Source of the DNA: DAOMOD01 sp035444205
GTDB taxonomy: Bacteria > Pseudomonadota > Gammaproteobacteria > Xanthomonadales > BPKI01
Length of the DNA: 64,000 nucleotides
Reading direction: 5' to 3'
NCBI GenBank assembly: GCA_035444205.1
Contig: DAOMOD010000001.1
Location: forward strand, 1 to 64,000
Positions 25,217-33,257 of the stretch are shown in pieces (the first letter of the stretch is position 1; every line of letters starts with the position of its first letter). The notes below the pieces were generated by a model that did no database searches, had not been told where the DNA came from, and was given only the letters and a program-made list of their open reading frames with translations. Position numbers and translations under genes: made by a program.

Positions 25217-25915
25217 CTACGGCACACCGAGCAGCTCGCACAGCTCGGTCAGCGTGTCCACCGTGGCATGTGGCTCGGCGGCGCTGTCCGGTACCGCGCC
25301 ACCGCTGCTCTGGCCGCGCCGCACCCACACCGTGTTCATGCCAAGCGCACGTGCCGGGGCGATGTCGTGGAAGCGGCTCTGGGCGGCATGCAGGATGCGC
25401 TCGGGCGGCACGCCGAGTGCTTCGATCAGGCGCCTGAAATTGGCCGGGTCGGGCTTGTAGCTGCCGATGTCCTCGGCGGTCAGCACCAGGTCGAAAGGCC
25501 GGCCCAGGGCGTTCTGGGTAGCCTCGAAAAGATCGCGGTCGACATTGGACAGTACCGCCAGCCGGTAGCGTTTCTTCAGCCGCGCCAGGCCCTCCACGCT
25601 GTCCGCGAAGGGCGGCCACTGGGCCATGCTCTCGCTCAGTCGATTTTCCTCGCCGGGTTCGAGGCGCAGCCCGAAGTTCTGCGCGATGCCGAGCATGCAC
25701 AGGGCCTGGACATCCCGGTAGCTGCGGTACGGTGGCCGCTCGGCACGCGCCTCGACTTCGGCGTAGATTGACAGCACCGCCGGCACCAGCAGGGTGCGGT
25801 CGGCACGCATGAACAACGACGACACCGCCCCCGCAATTCCCCGTTCCCAGTCGATCAGGGTGCCGTAGCAGTCGAAGCTGATGGTGTCGATGTCGGTGGG
25901 GATGGGGGTGGTCAT
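25217..25915 (-). CDS. HAD-superfamily hydrolase, haloacid dehalogenase type II
   Basis: This 232-aa protein carries the HAD motifs FDCYGTLIDWE (nucleophile Asp15), LSNVDRD (motif II), and KPDPANF with the AAQSRFHD.AAR-like region (motifs III/IV). The layout matches the L-2-haloacid dehalogenase type II subfamily. Many such proteins are general phosphatases or dehalogenases with unproven substrates. It ends 27 bp downstream of the rlmM start. Its own start (ATG 25915) lies about 25 bp from a heptamer array. Confidence 0.88.
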   Translation of the reverse strand: MTTPIPTDIDTISFDCYGTLIDWERGIAGAVSSLFMRADRTLLVPAVLSIYAEVEARAERPPYRSYRDVQALCMLGIAQNFGLRLEPGEENRLSESMAQWPPFADSVEGLARLKKRYRLAVLSNVDRDLFEATQNALGRPFDLVLTAEDIGSYKPDPANFRRLIEALGVPPERILHAAQSRFHDIAPARALGMNTVWVRRGQSSGGAVPDSAAEPHATVDTLTELCELLGVP

Positions 25916-25938
25916 GGTAGGGCGGTGGTTGGGGGTCG

Positions 25939-26123
25939 AGGGCCTTGGGCCTAGGGCTTTAGGGCTTAGGGCCTAGGGCCTAGGGCTTAGGGCCTAGAGG
26001 TGACAAGGTTGAAGTGCAGAGTCGAATTCGATGCGCCTCGTTGTGCGTTAGCGTCATGGATCCTGAAGAAGGTGGTTTCGCGGGCGTTTCCCCTAGGCCC
26101 TAGGCCCTAAGCCCTAGGCCCTC
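25939..26123. repeat. Composite heptamer element, copy 1 (GGGCCTA family)
   Basis: About eight units of TAGGGCC/TAGGGCT (25939-26000) are followed by a core of about 90 bp (26001-26090) and then nearly five inverted units CCCTAGG (26091-26123). The core begins TGACAAG, contains TTCGATGCGC and ends GCGGGCGTTTCCCC. A second copy in reverse orientation sits at 50793-50967. It fills the gap between the HAD gene start and the deaminase gene end. There is no coding potential and no match to known insertion-sequence ends. Confidence 0.9.
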
Positions 26124-26128
26124 AAAAC

Positions 26129-26674
26129 TCAATACATCCTCCCCCCCCGCTCCGAATACAGTCTCAGCACCGCGCACGCCTCCGCACGCAGGACGTCGCG
26201 CCGTACGGCGATGCCGCGACGTTCGAGTTCGCCGATCCAGTCGGCTGGCAGCGGGCCCTCGTCGAATTCGGTGAGGGATTCCACGTCCTCGCCGCGCGCG
26301 CCGATCACAAGCTCGCTGATGCCGGCCCAGAAGGTGGCACCGTAGCATTGACAGCAGGGTTGCGCGGATGTCGCCAGGGTGTAGCGGCCGCCGTCATCGT
26401 CGAGGCGGAAGCGCCCCAGCGTCTGCTGGGCGCTCATGTAGGCCATCATTTCTGCGTGGGCGGCCGAGCAGTTCTGCGGCACCACCTGGTTGACGCCGAC
26501 GCCGGCCAGACGGCCCTCGCCGTCGAAAAGTGCGGCACCGAAGGGGCCGCCGCCGTCTGACATCACGTTGCGTCGCGAAAGCTCGATGGCCAGCGCCACC
26601 TTGTCGGCATCCTGCTTATAACGCGTGTCGATGCCGGTGAACTCGGCCATCCACGCGGGCAGGCTGAGGTGCAC
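26129..26674 (-). CDS. Nucleoside/guanine deaminase-like protein
   Basis: This is a zinc-dependent deaminase of the cytidine-deaminase superfamily, with the zinc and proton-shuttle motifs AHAEMMA and QPCCQCYGA (PCxxC). The C-terminal part FWAGISELVIGARGEDVESL followed by FDEGPLPADW resembles nucleoside deaminases of the guanine-deaminase group; the substrate is not certain. The start is ambiguous: GTG at 26674 (VHLSLPAW, 181 aa) fits homologues best, TTG at 26701 and ATG at 26650 are alternatives, and none has a clear ribosome site. Confidence 0.8.
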   Translation of the reverse strand: MHLSLPAWMAEFTGIDTRYKQDADKVALAIELSRRNVMSDGGGPFGAALFDGEGRLAGVGVNQVVPQNCSAAHAEMMAYMSAQQTLGRFRLDDDGGRYTLATSAQPCCQCYGATFWAGISELVIGARGEDVESLTEFDEGPLPADWIGELERRGIAVRRDVLRAEACAVLRLYSERGGRMY

Positions 26675-26847
26675 CTCGAGGCCGATCACGGTCGCACCCA
26701 ATGCATCTTTTCAGGCTCGATGCTTCGGCAACGGCCATCGACGCAGGCAGCGAGGGTCAGGCTCGGCAGGCGGGACAGAACGTGCATGGCCGGCACTCTG
26801 CCTTGCACGTCCCGGCTGCGCAAGCCGACAGCCTGCCGAAGCGCCTT

Positions 26848-28563
<1,716 letters not shown>

Positions 28564-28728
28564 GGCAGGTGATGACAATGGGGACCGCGCAGTTTATCCG
28601 ACCAGGACGCGGCGCGACCCATGGTCTGAACAGCGAAGACTGAACACTGAAAACGCTCTCCAGACAGACCCATTGTCCCAACCCGCCGCTCGACGCAAGA
28701 TAGTGCCAAGCCCATCGAGACCCACCCC

Positions 28729-28962
28729 ATGCGCACCGTATACCGAGCCGACAGTCTGCTCGACGCCCATGTCGCCAAGGGGCTGCTGGAATCCGAAGGC
28801 ATCGCCTGCCATGTCTCCGGCGGCTATCTGGCGGGCGGCATCGGTGAACTGCCTCCGCTGGGCGTGGTGCAGGTGCTGGTGGCCGACCACGACGAAGCGC
28901 GTGCGCACGACGTGCTCGCGGTGCTGCAGGAGGGCCCCGGCGACGGCGTGTTCGAGGCTTAG
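28729..28962 (+). CDS. DUF2007-family small protein
   Basis: This 77-aa protein has the DUF2007 ('putative signal transducing protein') pattern: a start like MRTVYRADSLLDAHVAKGLL, then SEGIACHVSGGYL and VQVLVADHDEARAHDVL. No enzymatic residues are apparent and its role is unknown. It lies 77 bp upstream of a diguanylate cyclase gene, so the two may share a transcript. Confidence 0.85.
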   Translation: MRTVYRADSLLDAHVAKGLLESEGIACHVSGGYLAGGIGELPPLGVVQVLVADHDEARAHDVLAVLQEGPGDGVFEA

Positions 28963-29038
28963 GCCGGGCAGCGCCGCGTACCCGGACCTGCTCAAGGGGT
29001 CCCTGGCCGCGTTGACCCCTCCACGACCTGCGCCCATC

Positions 29039-31345
29039 ATGGGCGACCTTGCCGGGTGGGAGCGACGGGTGGCGCGCTTGGACTGTCGTCGGTGGTTGGG
29101 CCTGCTGGCCGCGATCGCGGTGGCCTGTCTGCCTGCGCCATCGGCGCTGGCCGAAACGGAGTCGGTGCCCCTGGTCCTGGCAGTCTACGATGCCGGGCCG
29201 CACCCCCCGGATCGCGACGACATTCTCGCTGGCCGCTACGACACCAGTTTTTCCAGGGTTCCGCTGGAGGAGCTGCGCATCGGTCCGCCGGGACGCACGT
29301 TCTGGTTGCGTCTGGACATCTCCCTGCCGACTGCTTCGGAGCGGGACCTGTTCGAGGGCCACTGGCTGCTCGCGCTGAATCGGGTTCCGGCGGAGACCAT
29401 CGAGGTCTTCGTCGAGCAGGAAAGGGCTGGTTGGAGCACACAGCCGGAGAGCTTCTTCCAGCCCGGGCCCCAAGCCCTGACCCTTGGCGGTGGCTTCTTT
29501 TTCCGCCTGCCTCGCGATGGTGCGCAGACCATGCGTGTGTATCTCAGGGTGGTGAGCGAGGTGCGGGTCGACCTCAATCCGCGCATCGTGCGCGAGGGCG
29601 ACACGCTGGCCGCCGACCGCGGCTTGAGCAACCTGTTCACAGCCATCTACACCGCGTTCCTGGTGCTGCTGCTGATCAACCTGATCCTGTATGCCGCGTT
29701 GCGCGATCCCGCATACCTGGCCTTCGTTGCCTGGGGCGGCGCGGTGTTCATGCTGGTTCTTTCCGCCAACGGCCACCTCTATGGCGTCTACGGCCTGGGA
29801 TGGCTGGGCACCTGGGGGGCTCTTGGCATCCATGCATTCGCGTTCCTGTCGGCGGCGTCCTCGGTGTGGCTGTTCCGCGCGTTTGCCGACAGTGCCCGTT
29901 TCGACGCGCCCCTGGACCGAAGCCTGAAATGGTACGGCTGGGCTTTGCTCGGTCTGGCCCTGGTCTGCGTACCGAACGTGCGTGCCTGGGTGCCGGTCAT
30001 GCAGCTCAGCGCCGATTCCGTGCTGGTCGCGACCAGCCTGCTGCTGCTGATGGCAAGCCTGCGCGTATGGAGGGCTGGCAGCACGATGGCGCGGGCATTT
30101 TTCTGGGTGTGGCTGCTGCTTGGCGTATGCGTGCTGGTGCGCGTAGCCCTGGGGGTCGGTCTGCCCGTCCCCCACGGCATCGGCCTGTACGGCTATCAGG
30201 TGGGCGCCGCCATGGCCGCCTTTCTGTTCTCCGTGGTGCTGGCCGAGCGCGTCATCGAGTTTCGCCACCAGCGCGATCGCGCCAAGTTGCTCAAGGACCA
30301 GGTGGATGCGACCTTGCGCCTGGAACAGACGCGGCGCAGCTTTGTCGACGGCCTGCACGAGGTACTCTCCCGATCCGGCGCCGGCGATGCCGAGTGGGTG
30401 GCGCTCAAGCGGCTGATGTCGGATCTTCCGCCACTCATCCCACAGCAGTGCTCGGCAGTCGTCGTCAAGGGACATCAAGGCAAGGACTACCTGTTCTGCG
30501 AGCCGCCCGAGGAGAAGAGCCATTTCGGCCGCCTGCTCAAGGCGCGCCTCGATGCGCTGCGCGGAATCTGTCGCGCGCGGACCCCGATGGTGGTCAAGCT
30601 GGAGGAGCCCGGCGAAGGCAAGGAGCCGGCACGCAGCAGCACATACGCCGTAGTCCCGCTGCCGCTGGCCGGGTCCGGCTGGGGCGCGCTGCTGCTGGAG
30701 CGGTCGCCCTGGGAGGACTTCACGGCGGATGAGTTGAAGACCGCCCAGGAGTTCGCCAGGGTGGCGCTCGATACGGCGAAGCAGGTGATGTCGCATGTCA
30801 ACCTGCAACGCGAGGCCGAGTCGGATCCGCTGACCGGTGCGCTCAATCGCCGTGCCGGCGACGCCGCACTGGAGTCCGCCCTGAAAGCCGCCATCGGCCA
30901 GCGCCTGCCGCTTACCGTGCTGTTCGTCGATCTCGACTACTTCAAGGCGGTCAACGACATGCACGGTCATGCGATCGGCGACTGTTGCCTGATCGCGGTG
31001 GCTGAAGTCATTGCCAGCCAGCTCGATGCGGGCGACAGCCTGGCACGTTACGGTGGCGAGGAATTCCAGGTGGTTCTCCCCGGCCGCAGTCTGACCCAGG
31101 CACGCGACCTGGCCGAGCGCATGCGCAAGGCCGTGGCGCGCACCAAGATCGACTGCAACGGACTCAAACTCACGCTGACGATCAGTGTCGGCGTGGCCGC
31201 GCGTCAGGCCGAGGATGCCACCATCCAGACCCTGCAGGAGCGTGCCGACAAGGCCTTGTACAAAGCCAAGGCCAGCGGCCGCAATTGCGTCGCCACGCTG
31301 GCGCCGACCGACCTCAGCGGCCACGGTATCCCGGGTATCTACTGA
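29039..31345 (+). CDS. Membrane diguanylate cyclase with 7TMR-DISM sensor
   Basis: This 768-aa protein is predicted to make c-di-GMP in response to an extracytoplasmic signal. In order it has a signal peptide (about 15-40), a periplasmic 7TMR-DISMED2-like domain (about 45-190), seven transmembrane helices (about 200-405), a coiled linker, a GAF-like region and a C-terminal GGDEF domain. The signature is GGEEF at 672-676 (an active-type variant). The usual RxxD inhibitory site five residues upstream reads DAGD, so product inhibition at the I-site may be absent. The start at 29039 is chosen because the signal peptide follows at once; longer in-frame starts run through the DUF2007 gene. Confidence 0.88.
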   Translation: MGDLAGWERRVARLDCRRWLGLLAAIAVACLPAPSALAETESVPLVLAVYDAGPHPPDRDDILAGRYDTSFSRVPLEELRIGPPGRTFWLRLDISLPTASERDLFEGHWLLALNRVPAETIEVFVEQERAGWSTQPESFFQPGPQALTLGGGFFFRLPRDGAQTMRVYLRVVSEVRVDLNPRIVREGDTLAADRGLSNLFTAIYTAFLVLLLINLILYAALRDPAYLAFVAWGGAVFMLVLSANGHLYGVYGLGWLGTWGALGIHAFAFLSAASSVWLFRAFADSARFDAPLDRSLKWYGWALLGLALVCVPNVRAWVPVMQLSADSVLVATSLLLLMASLRVWRAGSTMARAFFWVWLLLGVCVLVRVALGVGLPVPHGIGLYGYQVGAAMAAFLFSVVLAERVIEFRHQRDRAKLLKDQVDATLRLEQTRRSFVDGLHEVLSRSGAGDAEWVALKRLMSDLPPLIPQQCSAVVVKGHQGKDYLFCEPPEEKSHFGRLLKARLDALRGICRARTPMVVKLEEPGEGKEPARSSTYAVVPLPLAGSGWGALLLERSPWEDFTADELKTAQEFARVALDTAKQVMSHVNLQREAESDPLTGALNRRAGDAALESALKAAIGQRLPLTVLFVDLDYFKAVNDMHGHAIGDCCLIAVAEVIASQLDAGDSLARYGGEEFQVVLPGRSLTQARDLAERMRKAVARTKIDCNGLKLTLTISVGVAARQAEDATIQTLQERADKALYKAKASGRNCVATLAPTDLSGHGIPGIY

Positions 31346-31359
31346 AACCACGCGCCGCG

Positions 31360-32238
31360 ATGATTTCGTATCCACCACGCGCGCTGGTCGCGATGCTGGC
31401 CGGTGCGGCCTGCCTCAGCACCGGCGCGGTCTGGGTCAAGCTCGCCGAAGTGCCGCCCAGCGTCTCTGCCTTCTGGCGCATGGCTTTCGGCGCGCTGTTC
31501 CTTGGCATCTGGCTGTTGTGGACCCGACGTCCCTTCCTGGCGCGCGGCAAGGGTTCCGGGCTCTACTTGCTGGCGGCTCTGGCCTTTGCCATCGACCTGT
31601 TCCTGTATCACCGCAGCATCCTGCTGGTGGGCCCTGGATTGGCCACCCTGCTCGCCAACTTCCAGGTGTTCGTGCTGGCCGTGGTCGGTGGGCTGCTGTT
31701 TCGCGAGGTTCTGGGGCCGCGCTTCTTCGGTGGACTGGCGATGGCAGTCGCCGGACTTTGGCTGATGGTCGGCATCGGCTGGGCTGCCTTCACGCCCGAG
31801 TACCGCGTCGGCGTCTGGTTCGGCCTCGCCACCGCGCTGGCCTATGCCACCTACATCCTGCTGCTGCGTCGTGCTCAGCAGGCGGTGGGCGCCAGTCGTC
31901 CCGAGACCGGCCTGTGGCAGGTGAGCCTGGCCTGTGCCGCGATGATGTGGCTGTCGGTGGCGGTGGAAGGCCACAGCGTGGTGGTGACCGATGCGACCAG
32001 CCTCGGCTACCTGGCCCTGCTCGGCCTGGTCACCCAGGTCGGCGGCTGGCTGCTGATCCTGTACGCCATCCCGCGCCTGCCGGCGTCGCTGGTGGGACTG
32101 CTGCTCCTGCTGCAACCCTCGTTGGCCTTCGTCTGGGACGTGTGGCTGTTCGCCCGGCCGGTCACCAGCGCCGAAGGCCTGGGGATCGCCCTGGCGTTGG
32201 CCGGGATCTTTTTCGGTACGGTGCGGCGTCGCGCCTGA
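31360..32238 (+). CDS. EamA/DMT-family permease
   Basis: This 292-aa inner-membrane protein has ten predicted helices in two repeated halves, as in the drug/metabolite transporter (RhaT/YdcZ-EamA) superfamily. First-half signatures are STGAVWVKLAEVPPSVSAFW and LATLLANFQVFVLAVVGGLL. The second half has LPASLVGLLLLLQPSLAFVW. The substrate is not predictable. It starts 14 bp after the cyclase stop. Confidence 0.88.
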   Translation: MISYPPRALVAMLAGAACLSTGAVWVKLAEVPPSVSAFWRMAFGALFLGIWLLWTRRPFLARGKGSGLYLLAALAFAIDLFLYHRSILLVGPGLATLLANFQVFVLAVVGGLLFREVLGPRFFGGLAMAVAGLWLMVGIGWAAFTPEYRVGVWFGLATALAYATYILLLRRAQQAVGASRPETGLWQVSLACAAMMWLSVAVEGHSVVVTDATSLGYLALLGLVTQVGGWLLILYAIPRLPASLVGLLLLLQPSLAFVWDVWLFARPVTSAEGLGIALALAGIFFGTVRRRA

Positions 32239-32258
32239 ACGCGTGGACCGCACACGTA

Positions 32259-32302
32259 GTGCCGAGCCCTTTGACGGGGCTCAGGACATGCTTGCTCGGC
32301 AC
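32259..32302. repeat. Nested inverted repeat after the DMT gene
   Basis: An outer stem GTGCCGAG / CTCGGCAC (32259-32266 and 32295-32302) encloses an inner GAGCCC / GGGCTC stem. The middle, CCCTTTGACGGGGCTCAGGAC, resembles the widespread CCTTCGACAGGCTCAGGAC intergenic repeat. It is a candidate terminator or a mobile hairpin element. Confidence 0.6.
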
Positions 32303-32329
32303 CGTCCCTTCCGGCATTTCGCGACGCTT

Positions 32330-32349
32330 GAGCGGAGCAAGCTCCGCTC
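32330..32349. terminator. Perfect 9-bp hairpin GAGCGGAGC-AA-GCTCCGCTC
   Basis: This is an exact inverted repeat with a 2-base centre in the DMT-msrA gap. No T-run follows on the plus strand, so intrinsic terminator activity is uncertain. Confidence 0.4.
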
Positions 32350-32459
32350 TAGGAACAGCCCGAGCCCCGCTTTGTTCCTGTGGTGGTGAACCGGCTCGGC
32401 AGCATCCCCTCGTTGCACGCGGATGCCTACAATGGAGCCCCCACCACGGCCCGACCCGC

Positions 32460-33095
32460 ATGATCGGATTCACCGAAAAAATGCAGATGCCCCGCCCGGA
32501 GCAGGCGCCGCCCGGACGCAGCGAACCGATGCCCATCGAAAATCGCCATTTCGTGCACGGACGTCCGTTGCAGGGCGAGTTTCCGGGTTGCGAGCGGGTG
32601 TTGTTCGGCATGGGATGCTTCTGGGGTGCCGAGCGCCTGTTCTGGTCGATACCGGGCGTGTACACCACCGCAGTCGGCTACGCTGGAGGCTTCACGCCGA
32701 ATCCCACCTACCGCGAGGTGTGCTCGGGACTGACCGGTCACGACGAAGTGGTGCTGGTGATCTACCAGCCGCAGGCGGTCGTGATTGAAGCGTTGCTCAA
32801 GGTGTTCTGGGAGAGCCACGATCCGACCCAGGGCATGCGCCAGGGCAACGATGTCGGCACCCAGTACCGGTCGGGCATCTATTGCTTCACGGAAGGGCAG
32901 CAGCGTGCGGCGCTGGCCTCCCGCGACGCTTTCCAGGGGCCGTTGCGTTCAGCGGGCCTGGGCGCGATCACCACCGAGATCGTGTTCCCGCCGCCGGCGT
33001 TCTACTACGCCGAGGATGATCACCAGCAGTACCTGGCCAAGAATCCCGGCGGCTACTGCGGGCTGGGCGGCACGGGGGTGTGTGTGCCTGGTTAG
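32460..33095 (+). CDS. msrA: Peptide-methionine (S)-S-oxide reductase
   Basis: MsrA repairs oxidised methionine (S-sulfoxide) in proteins. The 211-aa protein carries the active-site motif GMGCFWGAE with catalytic Cys53, GYAGGFTPNPTYREVCSG, and C-terminal recycling cysteines in GGYCGLGGTGVC. The ATG at 32460 gives a length matching the family; no signal peptide is seen, so it is cytoplasmic. Confidence 0.95.
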   Translation: MIGFTEKMQMPRPEQAPPGRSEPMPIENRHFVHGRPLQGEFPGCERVLFGMGCFWGAERLFWSIPGVYTTAVGYAGGFTPNPTYREVCSGLTGHDEVVLVIYQPQAVVIEALLKVFWESHDPTQGMRQGNDVGTQYRSGIYCFTEGQQRAALASRDAFQGPLRSAGLGAITTEIVFPPPAFYYAEDDHQQYLAKNPGGYCGLGGTGVCVPG

Positions 33096-33252
33096 GGGGA
33101 GCAGGGAGCAGGGAGCAGGGAAGAGCACGAGAACCTTCCTGTAGGAACCCACTCGTGGGCGACGTGTGTATCGCAACGAATCGAACCGATGGTCGCGCAA
33201 GGCTGCGCTCTGCAAGGAGGGCTTCCCGCTCTTCCCCACTCCCTGCTCCCCA
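33096..33252. repeat. Composite heptamer element (GGGAGCA family) enclosing a REP pair
   Basis: GGGAGCA units (about 3.5 copies, 33097-33122) are followed by a forward REP hairpin (about 33140-33164, CCCACTCGTGGG), a reverse one (about 33190-33218), and an inverted short array ACTCCCTGCTCCC near 33238-33250. The arrangement of array, hairpin core and inverted array mirrors the GGGCCTA elements. It separates the convergent msrA and metalloprotease-like genes. Confidence 0.85.
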
Positions 33253-33257
33253 CACCT

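Noticed and set aside
25939..26123. CRISPR or insertion-sequence ends in the heptamer element
   Set aside because: The units are contiguous 7-mers without spacers; no transposase frame or clear target duplication was seen.
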